A DNA stretch of 52,397 nt from Prevotellaceae bacterium UBA7028 (GCA_002494215.1 DLBF01000049.1:1-52397); one strand, 5' to 3'; shown: positions 32,752 to 42,007, counted from the first letter of the stretch. Notes: a model not told the origin generated them from the letters alone. Numbers and translations are program-made.

Positions 32752-33849
32752 ATGGAACATCCTGAAAACAGCGCAGAATTTGAGGGCTTGAAGGTAAACG
32801 AGGGAGTAGGTCCGGTTTCCATAGTCAATCCTTATCTAAAACGCGGCAGGTTTGCCCGCCGTCAACTTACTGCGGGAGATTATGTTGAGGGAATATTACG
32901 CGGCGATGTCTCTATCCTGGGTCAGGCTGTGACATTGGTCGAGAGTACGAATCCAGCTCATCAGGCTATTGCTCAGGAGGTGATAGAGAAGTGCCTGCCT
33001 TATTCTGGTAAGAGTATAAGGGTAGGTATCAGCGGTGTTCCTGGTGCAGGAAAGAGTACCAGTATCGATGAATTCGGCATACATGTTCTGAAGGAATATG
33101 GTGGTAGGTTGGCTGTGCTGGCTATCGACCCCAGCAGCGAACGTACCAAGGGTAGTATCCTGGGTGACAAAACCCGTATGGAGAAACTCTCTGTTCATCC
33201 AGATTCTTTTATCCGCCCCAGTCCCTCGGCTGGTAGTCTTGGTGGTGTGGCCCGCAAGACACGCGAGACGATAATCCTCTGCGAGGCTGCCGGTTTCGAT
33301 AAGATTTTTGTTGAGACAGTAGGCGTCGGCCAAAGCGAGACCGCTTGTCATTCAATGGTTGACTTTTTCCTGTTGATTCAGCTGTCTGGCACAGGCGATG
33401 AGCTTCAGGGCATCAAGCGTGGTATTATGGAGATGGCTGATGGTATTGTTATCAACAAGTGCGATGGCAATAATGTTGATAAATGCCAGTTGGCAGCTAC
33501 ACAGTTCAGAAATGCATTGCAATTATTCCCTATGCCCGAAAGTGGCTGGCTACCTAAGGTTCTTACTTATAGTGGATTCTATGCTATAGGAATCAAGGAG
33601 ATATGGGATATGATATACGAATATATGGACTTCGTCAAGAAAAACGGATACTTTGAATTCCGTCGTGCCGAGCAGTCTAAATATTGGATGTACGAGAGTA
33701 TAAATGAGCAGCTACGTAACAATTTCTATCAGAACCCCACGATAGCAGATCTCTTGAAAGCAGCTGAAAAGAGTGTGCTGGATGGTCAGCGGTCATCTTT
33801 TGTTGCTGCCAAGCAACTCCTCGATTCTTATTTTGCACTCCTCCATTAG
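32752..33849 (+). CDS. meaB: Methylmalonyl-CoA mutase-associated GTPase MeaB
   Basis: G-protein chaperone that protects and reactivates B12-dependent methylmalonyl-CoA mutase (propionate pathway). 365 residues from ATG 32752 (the frame also opens at a TTG, 32725). Motifs: Walker A GVPGAGKST, the DPSSERTKGSILGDKTRM switch region, Walker B FVETVGVGQSE and the guanine motif NKCD. The mutase genes are not adjacent here. The last 57 bases overlap the convergent ispH gene on the other strand. Confidence 0.93.
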   Translation: MEHPENSAEFEGLKVNEGVGPVSIVNPYLKRGRFARRQLTAGDYVEGILRGDVSILGQAVTLVESTNPAHQAIAQEVIEKCLPYSGKSIRVGISGVPGAGKSTSIDEFGIHVLKEYGGRLAVLAIDPSSERTKGSILGDKTRMEKLSVHPDSFIRPSPSAGSLGGVARKTRETIILCEAAGFDKIFVETVGVGQSETACHSMVDFFLLIQLSGTGDELQGIKRGIMEMADGIVINKCDGNNVDKCQLAATQFRNALQLFPMPESGWLPKVLTYSGFYAIGIKEIWDMIYEYMDFVKKNGYFEFRRAEQSKYWMYESINEQLRNNFYQNPTIADLLKAAEKSVLDGQRSSFVAAKQLLDSYFALLH

Positions 33850-34668
33850 CCATTTGGGAGTACTTGTTGCTCCGCAGATACCAACTGAATTACAATCTTG
33901 CAGCCAGCGAAGTTCTATTTCGTTGGCTGTATCTATCATATAGGACTTGGGGTTAGCTTCCTTACACTCCTTGAACAGAACCCTTCCGTTGCTGCTTTTT
34001 TTCCCGCAAACAAAAAGAATTACATCATGTCTGTTGGCAAACTCCCTTATGTTGGGCATTCTGTTTGCTACCTGTCGGCATATCGTGTCGTAGAATGTAA
34101 ACGTAGCATTGCTGCTGATATGTTCTTGTATGTACTCTACAATGCGTCGGAATTCATCCAGGGGTTTGGTGGTTTGCGAGTATAGGCAGATATCCTTGTT
34201 GTAGTCAAGCTTATGAAGGTCGGCAATTGATTCGATGACGATGGCCGTTCCTTCCGTCTGACCTACCAACCCTAATACCTCTGCATGACCGTTCTTGCCA
34301 AAGATTACAATCTGTTTTTTGTGTTCTGTGTCGTTGTCGTATTCTTTCTTGATGCGTTCCTGTAGGTGTAGTACTACGGGACATGTAGCATCTATTATCT
34401 CAATCTCGTTCTTCTCGGCAAGTTGGTATGTCGATGGCGGTTCGCCGTGTGCCCTTAGAAGAACCTTGGATTTGTGTATGTTCGTTAATTCCTCGTGATT
34501 GATGGTTGTAAGGCCTAAGCGTTGTAGGCGATCGCATTCTTTTCCGTTGTGAACGATATCGCCAAGACAGTATATGTGCCCGTCTTTGTTAAGCTCTTCC
34601 TCTGCTTTTCCGATAGCACGTGTTACACCGAAGCAAAAGCCGGAACCTTGGTCAATCTCGATTTTCAT
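33793..34668 (-). CDS. ispH: 4-hydroxy-3-methylbut-2-enyl diphosphate reductase
   Basis: Last step of the MEP isoprenoid pathway, a [4Fe-4S] enzyme. 291 residues from ATG 34668 ([15 protein letters not shown]). The three iron-sulfur cysteines are in GFCFGV (Cys12), DATCPVV and ICGATSTP. The open frame extends further upstream but only inside cmk. The cmk stop and this start overlap as ATGA. The order porQ-cmk-ispH is a known Bacteroidetes arrangement. The 3' end runs 57 bp into meaB on the opposite strand. Confidence 0.95.
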   Translation of the reverse strand: MKIEIDQGSGFCFGVTRAIGKAEEELNKDGHIYCLGDIVHNGKECDRLQRLGLTTINHEELTNIHKSKVLLRAHGEPPSTYQLAEKNEIEIIDATCPVVLHLQERIKKEYDNDTEHKKQIVIFGKNGHAEVLGLVGQTEGTAIVIESIADLHKLDYNKDICLYSQTTKPLDEFRRIVEYIQEHISSNATFTFYDTICRQVANRMPNIREFANRHDVILFVCGKKSSNGRVLFKECKEANPKSYMIDTANEIELRWLQDCNSVGICGATSTPKWLMEECKIRIEELLGSNKR

Positions 34669-35354
34669 TTCCCAGTAACACGTTGGAATTGAGATATAAG
34701 CCATGCTTTCTGCTCGGCAATGGACATATTGCTGTTGTCCAATATGATGGCATCGTCAGCTTTCCTAAGCGGACTGACGGCACGTGTACTGTCTATTCTG
34801 TCACGCTCGCGGATATTGGCCAGGATATCCTCCATATTGCACTTCTCGCCTTTGGCGGTTAGTTCATCATATCTTCTTTGAGCACGAATCTCGTCGCTGG
34901 CTGTAACAAATATCTTAAGCTCTGCATTGGGGAATACAACAGTGCCTATGTCTCTTCCATCCATAATCACACCTTTTGCCTCGCCCATTAATCTTTGCAG
35001 GTCAACCATCGCTTCCCTTACAAAATCCAATGCGGCAACATAGCTTACTTTACTCGATACCTCCAGGGTGCGTATCTTGTCTTCTACGCAGATACCATTC
35101 AGATAGGTGTCGGGCTTCCCGGTGGTAGGATTCAGCAGGAATGTGATGGAGATTTCATTCATGTGCTTTCTTAGCTCCTCGGTGTCAACTTTCTCGTCTT
35201 TGATGAGCCCGTTCTGCAAGCAGAAAAGGGTCACTGCTCTGTACATGGCACCAGTGTCTATGTAAACATATCCAATCTCTCTTGCCAAGTCCTTGGCCAT
35301 TGTGCTCTTGCCACATGAAGAATGACCGTCAATGGCTATTGTAATCTTATTCAT
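34665..35354 (-). CDS. cmk: Cytidylate kinase
   Basis: Phosphorylates CMP and dCMP. 229 residues from ATG 35354. Walker [10 protein letters not shown] (10-18), DTGAMYRAV (33-41), and [12 protein letters not shown] and [14 protein letters not shown], which bind CMP and form the lid. The longer open frame to 35444 runs into porQ and lacks family similarity. It sits between porQ (55 bp gap) and ispH (ATGA overlap). Confidence 0.95.
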   Translation of the reverse strand: MNKITIAIDGHSSCGKSTMAKDLAREIGYVYIDTGAMYRAVTLFCLQNGLIKDEKVDTEELRKHMNEISITFLLNPTTGKPDTYLNGICVEDKIRTLEVSSKVSYVAALDFVREAMVDLQRLMGEAKGVIMDGRDIGTVVFPNAELKIFVTASDEIRAQRRYDELTAKGEKCNMEDILANIRERDRIDSTRAVSPLRKADDAIILDNSNMSIAEQKAWLISQFQRVTGK

Positions 35355-35409
35355 GATGTAATTATATGCTAAAGTGTTGAGAACCTGTAAAAACGGATGC
35401 CGTTGCAGG

Positions 35410-36411
35410 TTAATCTTTGTCAGACTTCTGGAAGCTATATGCAAAGTTCAGTGAAAGGGTAGGGGCGCCCACGTGATATTTGGCATAGGCGATGCCTACT
35501 TTCACTTTCTTAAGGTTGGCTCCTGCACCAAAAGAAAGACCTGCGGCATGTGAGCTTCCTGCTGCTTTCATCTCGAATGCACGGCGGAAATTGAAACCTC
35601 CACAGATATATATGACAGGAATCGGATAAACATCTACGCCAAACTCAAGATGGTTGGTGAAGATTCTGCCTGCGCTGATTTCTCCCTCGGGAGAGTAGTA
35701 GTCGCTCTGGCTCCACCTGGTCAGGTCAACCAATGTTACAGAGAAATCAACGGGTGCGTGTCCTAATCCTTTTGTGAAGCCTATTCGCATGTCAAAGGGG
35801 ATACGCTCTCCTACGTCACCGAATCTTTTTACCTGACCGCCAATGTTTCTGGCTACGGCAGAGAGGGAAAGGTTCTTCTCTTCCCAATAGTAGTTCAAAC
35901 CTAGGTCAACGGCTAAGGCGCATGATGAAAATTCTCCGTAGTGAGAGTACACAATCTTTCCTGTGACACCTCCTGAGAGTCTGTCTGTGAGCATGTAGCT
36001 GTATTGCCCGCCAAAACAGAAATCCAGTGCCTTCATGTCTCCGATTATTTCGCCGGAAACATTTGTCTCCTTCATGGAGCCGTATCCCACAAACTGCGTG
36101 AATGCGCCCCATGTGCCTCTGCTGCCTACGGTCTGTGCGTATCCTGCTCCACCTGCTTTGCATCCCTGCATGTATGACATGAAGTTCACACCCACAGTCT
36201 TGTCACTTATATTTGAGAGTAAGGCGGGGTTGATTGCTGCAGTCTGGATTTCATCCTGAACCAGAGATATGTTTTTGCCACCCAATCCTGTTACGTGCGA
36301 GGAATTGGGGAGGTTCAGGAAGTTGAAGATACTGGTGCTTTCCTGGCAGAATGATTCTGTCTGCACAAATAATAATGCCCCAATAAGTGGAAGTATATGC
36401 TTCTTTGTCAT
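35410..36411 (-). CDS. porQ: Type IX secretion system protein PorQ
   Basis: Outer-membrane barrel of the FadL/PorV-PorQ type, part of the T9SS attachment complex. 333 residues: signal peptide ending ESFCQ, then the family hallmark [21 protein letters not shown] and many amphipathic strands. I take ATG 36411; the frame opens at ATG 36423, but the -7 box TAACTTTG (36439-36432) would leave that codon almost no leader. Its presence implies that a full T9SS exists elsewhere, in line with the possible sorting tail on the GH43 protein. Confidence 0.9.
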   Translation of the reverse strand: MTKKHILPLIGALLFVQTESFCQESTSIFNFLNLPNSSHVTGLGGKNISLVQDEIQTAAINPALLSNISDKTVGVNFMSYMQGCKAGGAGYAQTVGSRGTWGAFTQFVGYGSMKETNVSGEIIGDMKALDFCFGGQYSYMLTDRLSGGVTGKIVYSHYGEFSSCALAVDLGLNYYWEEKNLSLSAVARNIGGQVKRFGDVGERIPFDMRIGFTKGLGHAPVDFSVTLVDLTRWSQSDYYSPEGEISAGRIFTNHLEFGVDVYPIPVIYICGGFNFRRAFEMKAAGSSHAAGLSFGAGANLKKVKVGIAYAKYHVGAPTLSLNFAYSFQKSDKD

Positions 36412-36431
36412 TGTCCTTAGCATTTTGCGCT

Positions 36432-36439
36432 CAAAGTTA
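36432..36439 (-). promoter_or_regulatory. porQ promoter, -7 box TAACTTTG
   Basis: A perfect TAnnTTTG on the minus strand; predicted transcript start near 36426, about 15 nt before ATG 36411. Confidence 0.6.
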
Positions 36440-36535
36440 GTGCATTTTCTGTCAATAATGTCTTTTATTGGGACAAAATTTAAATTGAACTTAAAAAAAA
36501 ACGTTGGAGAGCGACGGCGAATAAAAAAAATGTGC

Positions 36536-36543
36536 TAAATTTG
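36536..36543 (+). promoter_or_regulatory. tonB promoter, -7 box TAAATTTG
   Basis: A perfect TAnnTTTG 46 bases upstream of ATG 36590. An A-tract lies just upstream (36523-36530). Confidence 0.6.
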
Positions 36544-36589
36544 CCCCAAATAGATGTGTTAAACGAGCAAAAATAAGAAAAATAACAAT

Positions 36590-37300
36590 ATGGAAGCTAA
36601 CAAAACTGTAAATGAAGAACTGCAGGGACAGAAATCCACCAATATTCTTATTGGTTATGTTTTGTCTTTGGCTCTTATGTTCGTCGCTTTTGAGTACACT
36701 CAGCGTGAGGTGAAGATTGTTGAAGATGGTCCTATTTATAACCAGCCTATTGAGGAGGATATGATTCCTATTACTCATCAGGAAGAGACAATGGCTCCTC
36801 CCCCAGCTGCTGCTCCAACCGTTATGGAGATCATCAACGAGGTTGAGGATGATACCGAGTTGCCTGAGGAAGAGATTCAGACTACTGAGGAGGTTAATCA
36901 GGTTATTACAAATGTTGTAGGTACTGGTGCTCCCTCTAATGCTGTTGTTGCCTCAGGTCCTATTGTTGAGGCTGACGATGACGATCAGATCTTTAATGTT
37001 GTAGAGCAAGAGGCTCTGTTCCCTGGTGGTATGGAGGCCATGTACAAGTGGATTTCTGAACATTTGAACTATCCTTCCATCGCCAGAGAGCAGGAGATTC
37101 AGGGCCGTGTTACGGTTCAGTTCGTTGTAAACAAGGACGGTTCTATTACGGATGTTAAGATTCTGAAGAGTCCTGATGCAAGTCTCTCTAAGGAGGCCGA
37201 GCGCGTGGTTAAGGCGATGCCAAGATGGACAGCTGCTAAGCAGGGTAACAAGCCTGTTCGTAGCTACTTCCGTCTTCCTGTCAATTTCCGTCTGCAATAA
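36590..37300 (+). CDS. TonB family energy transducer
   Basis: 236 residues. One N-terminal membrane anchor (ILIGYVLSLALMFVAFEY, about 19-36), an acidic/Pro spacer (APPPAAAPTV, then DDTELPEEE) and a C-terminal TonB domain (about 145-236) with FPGGMEAMYKWISEHLNYP, GRVTVQFVVNKDGSITDV and YFRLPVNFRLQ. It couples the inner-membrane proton motive force to SusC-type receptors. The matching ExbB and ExbD genes are 2.2 kb downstream behind a separate set of genes; a terminator follows directly. Confidence 0.92.
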   Translation: MEANKTVNEELQGQKSTNILIGYVLSLALMFVAFEYTQREVKIVEDGPIYNQPIEEDMIPITHQEETMAPPPAAAPTVMEIINEVEDDTELPEEEIQTTEEVNQVITNVVGTGAPSNAVVASGPIVEADDDDQIFNVVEQEALFPGGMEAMYKWISEHLNYPSIAREQEIQGRVTVQFVVNKDGSITDVKILKSPDASLSKEAERVVKAMPRWTAAKQGNKPVRSYFRLPVNFRLQ

Positions 37301-37320
37301 TTCAACTATCGAATATATTT

Positions 37321-37356
37321 AAGGCTGCTCTCCGTGTAGGTGGGCAGCCTTGTTTT
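37321..37356 (+). terminator. Terminator after tonB
   Basis: AAGGCTGC (37321-37328) pairs with GCAGCCTT (37344-37351), followed by GTTTTT. Confidence 0.8.
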
Positions 37357-37384
37357 TCCTTATTTTATTATAAAATAATTGATA

Positions 37385-38359
37385 ATGTATAGTAGTAGCG
37401 AACTTTTGAAGATGGTTAACAATACCATCGATTCACTGCCATACGACAGAAAGCCTGCCGCTTTATACGACCCCATTAGGTATGTGCTGTCCTTGGGTGG
37501 AAAGCGTTTACGTCCCGTATTGATGTTAATGGCATATAATATGTATAAGGATGATGTGCAGAATATCCTGATGCCTGCAATAGCCATCGAGACCTACCAT
37601 AACTTCACCCTTTTGCATGACGACCTTATGGATCGTGCCGAAGTTCGCCGCGGGAAACCTTGTGTACATAAGAAATGGAATGATAATGCCGCTATTCTTA
37701 GCGGTGATAATATGCTGGTGCTGGCTTTTCATCGTATGATCCAGTGCAATGAGAAGTATATGCCCACTGTCCTTCGTCTTTTTACGGAAACGGCCTTGGA
37801 GATTGATGAAGGACAACAGTACGACATTGATTTCGAGGATCGCTCGGATGTTACTGAGGCGGAATACATCGAGATGATACGTCTAAAGACCTCCGTTCTC
37901 TTGGCTTGTGCTCTGAAGATTGGAGCCGTCCTGGGTGGGGCTTCCGAACAGGATGCCGATGCATTGTACGAGTTCGGAGAGAAACTGGGACTTGCCTTCC
38001 AGCTGCAGGACGATTATCTGGATGTGTACGGAGATTTCAAGACCTTCGGTAAGCAGATAGGCGGCGATATCATGTGCAACAAGAAGACCTATATGCTTAT
38101 CAATGCTCAGTTGTTGGCCAACAAGGAACAGGCTCAGGAACTGAACATGTGGCTGAATAAGGAGAATCCTGTACGCGAGGAGAAGGTGGCAGCCGTAACC
38201 CGTCTTTACGACGAGATTGGTGTGCCCCAACTGGTTCGTGACAAGATTAATCAGTATTATCAGGAGGCAGCGCAGGCTATTGCCCGTGTGTCATTGCCTC
38301 AGGAGCGCACGGCTATTCTGTGGGATTATGCCCAGTCTATGCTTAACCGCAAGTCATGA
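37385..38359 (+). CDS. Trans-polyprenyl diphosphate synthase (short-chain type likely)
   Basis: 324 residues with GGKRLRP (38-44), the first Asp-rich motif DDLMD (79-83) and the second DDYLD (209-213). The residue five before the first Asp is Phe74. From established chain-length rules, an aromatic residue there limits products to about C15-C20, so an FPP/GGPP synthase is more likely than an octaprenyl one; this is inference. Start ATG 37385; a TTG at 37379 opens the frame. It overlaps tatD as ATGA. Confidence 0.85.
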   Translation: MYSSSELLKMVNNTIDSLPYDRKPAALYDPIRYVLSLGGKRLRPVLMLMAYNMYKDDVQNILMPAIAIETYHNFTLLHDDLMDRAEVRRGKPCVHKKWNDNAAILSGDNMLVLAFHRMIQCNEKYMPTVLRLFTETALEIDEGQQYDIDFEDRSDVTEAEYIEMIRLKTSVLLACALKIGAVLGGASEQDADALYEFGEKLGLAFQLQDDYLDVYGDFKTFGKQIGGDIMCNKKTYMLINAQLLANKEQAQELNMWLNKENPVREEKVAAVTRLYDEIGVPQLVRDKINQYYQEAAQAIARVSLPQERTAILWDYAQSMLNRKS

Positions 38360-39132
38360 TAGATACGCACAGTCATATCTACGGCCCTGAGTTTGAAGAG
38401 GATAGGGAACTTGTTGTGCAACGTGCACAGCAGGCGGGGGTGGAACGCATCCTGTTGCCTAATATCAATGAGGCGTCTGTAGAGCCTATGCTGGCTCTCT
38501 GCCAGTCTTATCCGGGCTATTGCTATCCTATGATGGGATTGCATCCCGAGGATGTGACTGAAGACTATCTTCAGGTCCTTGACAGAATGGAGGAGCGCCT
38601 GAAGGATTCTTCGCATCCATATATCGCTGTTGGCGAGGTGGGCCTGGATTTCTATTGGGACGCCAGCTATAAACAGCAGCAGATCGATGCTTTCACGCGC
38701 CAGATAGAATGGGCTGTCCAGTATGGACTTCCCCTGATGATTCATTCCCGTTCTGCACATTCAGAACTGGTGCAAGCACTTCGCCCATATGCGTCAGCGG
38801 GCTTGTCGGGCGTGTTCCATTGCTTTGGCGGGACGCTCGAAGAGGCAGAGGAACTGCTTGCTTTCGACAACTTCGTGCTGGGTATTGGTGGCGTGTCAAC
38901 ATTCAAGAAATCCCCCTTGCCAGATATTCTGCGGCATATTCCTTTGCAGCGTGTAGTCTTGGAGACGGACTCTCCATATCTTGCTCCTGTCCCTTATCGT
39001 GGTAAACGAAATGAGTCGGCTTATGTTGTGGAAGTCATGCGCAAACTGGCAGATATAAATAATGTAACGCCCGAAGAGGTGGAAAACGTAACCAATGCCA
39101 ATGTAAAACGCCTTTTTTCGCGTGCGAAGTAG
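38356..39132 (+). CDS. tatD: TatD family metal-dependent deoxyribonuclease
   Basis: 258 residues, TIM barrel, with the metal ligands of the family: DTHSHI (His5, His7), GEVGLDFYW (Glu), MIHSR (His), FHCFGG (His) and the catalytic LETDSPYLAP (Asp). Proposed roles are 3'-5' DNase in repair and D-aminoacyl-tRNA processing. Coupled to the polyprenyl synthase by the ATGA overlap. Confidence 0.92.
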   Translation: MIDTHSHIYGPEFEEDRELVVQRAQQAGVERILLPNINEASVEPMLALCQSYPGYCYPMMGLHPEDVTEDYLQVLDRMEERLKDSSHPYIAVGEVGLDFYWDASYKQQQIDAFTRQIEWAVQYGLPLMIHSRSAHSELVQALRPYASAGLSGVFHCFGGTLEEAEELLAFDNFVLGIGGVSTFKKSPLPDILRHIPLQRVVLETDSPYLAPVPYRGKRNESAYVVEVMRKLADINNVTPEEVENVTNANVKRLFSRAK

Positions 39133-39215
39133 TTTCCGTGTGTGCAAATAGTCGAAAAAATCCATTTTACTCAAAAGTTTTTGCAATATCGTGTGGTAAT
39201 GTTCAAAAAAAAAGA

Positions 39216-39223
39216 TATTTTTG
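39216..39223 (+). promoter_or_regulatory. tRNA-Ser promoter, -7 box TATTTTTG
   Basis: A TAnnTTTG match 49 bases before the tRNA 5' end, in an A/T-rich gap (39133-39271) with no gene. Confidence 0.5.
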
Positions 39224-39271
39224 TAACCGAAAACGTATATAGTGACGCATAATATGTGCGTTTCTGCCTAA

Positions 39272-39359
39272 GGAGAGATGCTCGAGTGGCTGAAGAGGCA
39301 CGCCTGGAAAGCGTGTATACGTCAAAAGCGTATCCGGGGTTCGAATCCCCGTCTCTCCG
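39272..39359 (+). tRNA. tRNA-Ser (anticodon GGA)
   Basis: An 88-nt class II tRNA. Acceptor GGAGAGA/TCTCTCC with discriminator G, anticodon stem CACGC/GCGTG around loop CTGGAAA (anticodon GGA), a long variable arm with TATACG/CGTATC-type pairing, and T arm CGGGG-TTCGAAT-CCCCG. CCA is not encoded. A 22-nt copy of its 3' end occurs again 66 bp downstream. Confidence 0.95.
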
Positions 39360-39404
39360 CAAGGCATGAGAAGGGGTTCAAAGCCGACAAGGCAGAAAGC
39401 CTTT

Positions 39405-39426
39405 GTTCGAATCCCCGTCTCTCCGC
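39405..39426 (+). repeat. Duplicate of tRNA-Ser 3' end (att-like)
   Basis: 22 nt identical to 39339-39360 (from the T loop through CTCTCCGC). There is no acceptor 5' half or anticodon arm in front of it, so it is not a second tRNA. The pattern is that of a direct repeat left by site-specific integration at a tRNA 3' end, or of a partial duplication. Confidence 0.7.
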
Positions 39427-39489
39427 TTGTCCAATTATTGAGAATAAATAATAAAAGTAATAACATTAATCAATTTAAAACAACACAAA

Positions 39490-40335
39490 ATGAAAAAGTT
39501 ATTTGCAATTGTTGCGTTGGTAGCAGCATGTACTTTTGGAGCAACATCATCAGTTATGGCTCAGGAAGATGTGGAAGCTACTGCTGAGCAGGTGGACACT
39601 GTTGCTCCTGCTGACTCTGCTGTTGTAGACACTACTGCTGCTGAGGCAGAAACAGAAGCTGCTCCCGTTGTGGAAGAAGAAAGTGAAACTATCTTTAAGA
39701 CTTTGAAGACAAAGTACATCGAGGGTGGCGCAGGCTTCATGTCATTGGTTGCCATCGCTTTGGTACTGGGTCTCGCATTCTGTATCGAGCGCGTTATCTA
39801 TCTGTCTCTCGCTCAGATTAATACACGCAAGTTCACAAAGGATCTGGCTGCTAAGGTTGCTGCTGGTGACGTTGCCGGTGCTATTGACTTCTGCAAGGGC
39901 ACACGTGGTCCTGTTGCACAGGTTAGTCGCAAGGCTATGGAGTGCTTGGCAAGTACAGACCGTAACGACATTGGTACTATCGAGAGTACTATCAACATGG
40001 AGGCTGAGGTTCAGGGCTCTTACCTCGAGCAGAACTGCTCTTGGATTACCCTCTTCATTGCTATGGCTCCCTCTCTCGGATTCTTGGGTACTGTAATCGG
40101 TATGGTTATGGCATTCGATGACATCCAGCGTGCTGGTGATATCAGTCCTACCGTTGTTGCTGGTGGTATGAAGGTGGCTTTGATTACCACTATCTTCGGT
40201 ATTATCGTAGCTTTGATTCTTCAGATATTCTACAACTACATTTTGGCTAAGGTAGAATCTCTGACCAGTAATATGGAAGAGGCAGCTCAGGAGCTGTTGA
40301 CCATGTGTGTACAGTCAGACAAGTGTAAGAAGTAA
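39490..40335 (+). CDS. exbB: MotA/TolQ/ExbB proton channel protein with signal-bearing N terminus
   Basis: 281 residues. Unlike E. coli ExbB it starts with a cleavable-looking signal peptide (ending SVMAQ) and an Ala/Glu/Val-rich acidic linker (about 25-65), before the channel domain: TM FMSLVAIALVLGLAFCIERVIYL, a cytoplasmic helical region, then the paired TMs ITLFIAMAPSLGFLGTVIGMVMAF and MKVALITTIFGIIVALILQIFYNYI. Such N-terminal extensions are common in Bacteroidetes. First of a four-gene exb operon that powers TonB. Confidence 0.9.
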   Translation: MKKLFAIVALVAACTFGATSSVMAQEDVEATAEQVDTVAPADSAVVDTTAAEAETEAAPVVEEESETIFKTLKTKYIEGGAGFMSLVAIALVLGLAFCIERVIYLSLAQINTRKFTKDLAAKVAAGDVAGAIDFCKGTRGPVAQVSRKAMECLASTDRNDIGTIESTINMEAEVQGSYLEQNCSWITLFIAMAPSLGFLGTVIGMVMAFDDIQRAGDISPTVVAGGMKVALITTIFGIIVALILQIFYNYILAKVESLTSNMEEAAQELLTMCVQSDKCKK

Positions 40336-40359
40336 TAACCCCGATTCAGAGAAAGTATT

Positions 40360-40848
40360 ATGAAGATTGAGAAAATTTCCAAGATGGCTTTGTACATCTG
40401 CATTGGAATTATCTTGGTATCCTTCGCAGCGTTCTTGACGATCGGCTATGATAATCCTGTAGGTGACAACAATGAGCCAATACTGACAGACATCATCATG
40501 TGGTTGATGTACCTGTTGGTAATTGCAACAGCTGGACTTACAGTATGGTCTGGAATTAAGGGTCTTACAAGCAGCAAGGGTACTGATTCCGCTGCTTCAA
40601 CCGGCGTTCCTGGTGGCAAGGTCTCTCTCATCACATGGGGCTTGTTCGTTGCTTCAGTGGTATTAGGCTTCGTATTGGGCCTGGGTGAGGAGTCTTTCAA
40701 AGCTGCAGACGGTACTGTTACCTCAGCTGGATGGGTTACTGTTGTAGATGCATTCTGTGTATCAATCGGTATCCTTATCCTAGCTGCTACAGCTGCTGTA
40801 ATTGTCAGTATGACTGGCGTTCTTACAAAAAGTGCGATTAAAAAGTAA
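40360..40848 (+). CDS. Unknown four-helix membrane protein in exb operon
   Basis: 162 residues, no family recognised. Four hydrophobic segments are visible: about 9-29 (MALYICIGIILVSFAAFLTI), 43-65 (DIIMWLMYLLVIATAGLTVW), 86-107 (VSLITWGLFVASVVLGFVLG) and 127-150 (VVDAFCVSIGILILAATAAV). A glycine-rich linker lies between the second and third (TDSAASTGVPGGK). It lies between exbB (24 bp) and exbD (26 bp) on the same strand, so it is very likely a partner of the ExbBD complex. What it does is unknown. Confidence 0.8.
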   Translation: MKIEKISKMALYICIGIILVSFAAFLTIGYDNPVGDNNEPILTDIIMWLMYLLVIATAGLTVWSGIKGLTSSKGTDSAASTGVPGGKVSLITWGLFVASVVLGFVLGLGEESFKAADGTVTSAGWVTVVDAFCVSIGILILAATAAVIVSMTGVLTKSAIKK

Positions 40849-40874
40849 CATCCTTTAAAAACAGTTAAGTAGAT

Positions 40875-41474
40875 ATGGCAAAGAAGAAAAAGAAAATGCC
40901 GGGCCTGAACACCAGTTCAACGGCTGACATCTCTTTCATGCTGCTTATCTTTTTCCTGGTGACAACATCAATGGATACGGATATGGGTTTGTCTCGCCGA
41001 CTCCCCAATCCCCCAGATCCAGACCAGGAGAATGCCCAGGTGGACATCAAGTCCAGGAACATTATGTATGTTCGTCTGAACTCTGAAGGCCAGCTCTGGA
41101 TAAAGGATGAGACCTTTAACGATTATGTTGATATAGGCATATTGCGTCAACGCGCTAAAGATTTTATCAAAAACGAGCAGAATCTCAGCAAGTGGCCTGA
41201 GAAGCATGTTAAGAATATTGATCATTTGGGTCGTTGCCTTGTAACTGACAAGCACGTTATCTCTGTTCAGACAGCCCGCGATACGCCATACTTTGCGTAT
41301 TTCCAGGTTCAGAACGAGTTGGTGGCAGCTTATAACGAGTTGCGTAACGAGTATGCCAAGGAGAAGTTTGGACGTCCATACGATGCTTTGGATGATGATA
41401 TCAAGAAGGCTATTCAGCTAGAATATTATCCCCAGCATATCTCTGAGGCTGAACCTAAACAGTATAAGCAGTAG
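40875..41474 (+). CDS. exbD: ExbD/TolR family protein (copy 1)
   Basis: 199 residues. One N-terminal TM with the functional proton-relay Asp (STADISFMLLIFFLVTTSMDTD, Asp about 18), preceded by the basic/Gly cytoplasmic end KKKKKMPGLNTSS. The periplasmic domain is longer than in E. coli ExbD (about 141 residues), with an extra C-terminal part (YAKEKFGRPYDALDDDIKKAIQLEYYPQ). Second component of the ExbBD motor; the paralogue follows after 4 bp. Confidence 0.9.
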   Translation: MAKKKKKMPGLNTSSTADISFMLLIFFLVTTSMDTDMGLSRRLPNPPDPDQENAQVDIKSRNIMYVRLNSEGQLWIKDETFNDYVDIGILRQRAKDFIKNEQNLSKWPEKHVKNIDHLGRCLVTDKHVISVQTARDTPYFAYFQVQNELVAAYNELRNEYAKEKFGRPYDALDDDIKKAIQLEYYPQHISEAEPKQYKQ

Positions 41475-41478
41475 AACA

Positions 41479-41937
41479 ATGGCAGGATTTAAGAGAAAAG
41501 AAGGTCGTGAGATGGTCGAGATGAATACCTCATCTCTGCCCGACTTGATTTTTACCATCTTGTTCTTCTTCATGATGGTAACAACTATGCGTGAGGTTAC
41601 GCTGAAGGTTAAGTTCGTTGTTCCCCAGGGTACAGAATTAACCAAGTTGGAGAAGAAGTCTGCCGTCTCATTCATCTATGTTGGTCCTCCAACAGATCAG
41701 CTTCGTGCTCAGATGGGTAGCGGTACACGTATTCAGCTGAACGACCGTTATGCAGAACCTAGGGAAGTAATGGACTTCGTTGCTGCAGAGCGTAAGGGTA
41801 TGGTTAACGAGGGAGATCAGGTAATCTCCATCAAGGCCGACCAGCACACTCATATGGGTTATATTACCGATATCAAGGAAGTGTTGCGTAAGTCTTGGGC
41901 TCTGAAGATTAATTATTCAGCTTCGCGTCGTAACTGA
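41479..41937 (+). CDS. exbD: ExbD/TolR family protein (copy 2)
   Basis: 152 residues. TM with the relay Asp in NTSSLPDLIFTILFFFMMVTTM, then a periplasmic TolR-like domain (SVISFIYVGPP..., ISIKADQHTHMGYITDIKEVLR). Two different ExbD proteins behind one ExbB is usual for Bacteroidetes and may give a heteromeric ring plug. A strong terminator follows. Confidence 0.9.
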   Translation: MAGFKRKEGREMVEMNTSSLPDLIFTILFFFMMVTTMREVTLKVKFVVPQGTELTKLEKKSAVSFIYVGPPTDQLRAQMGSGTRIQLNDRYAEPREVMDFVAAERKGMVNEGDQVISIKADQHTHMGYITDIKEVLRKSWALKINYSASRRN

Positions 41938-41965
41938 TAAATCACAGATTTCCTAATAAAAAAAG

Positions 41966-41999
41966 AGGTGACTTGTTTCTGCAAGTCGCCTTTTTTTTG
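41966..41999 (+). terminator. Terminator after exb operon
   Basis: AGGTGACTTG (41966-41975) pairs with CAAGTCGCCT (41982-41991; one G-T pair), loop TTTCTG, then eight T. Confidence 0.85.
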
Positions 42000-42007
42000 T
42001 ACTTTTG
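42000..42007 (+). promoter_or_regulatory. folA-thyA promoter, -7 box TACTTTTG
   Basis: A perfect TAnnTTTG directly behind the T-run of the exb terminator, 28 bases before ATG 42035. Confidence 0.6.

Noticed and set aside
39361..39430. Second tRNA-Ser gene
   Set aside because: Only the last 22 nt match; no acceptor 5' strand, D arm or anticodon arm.
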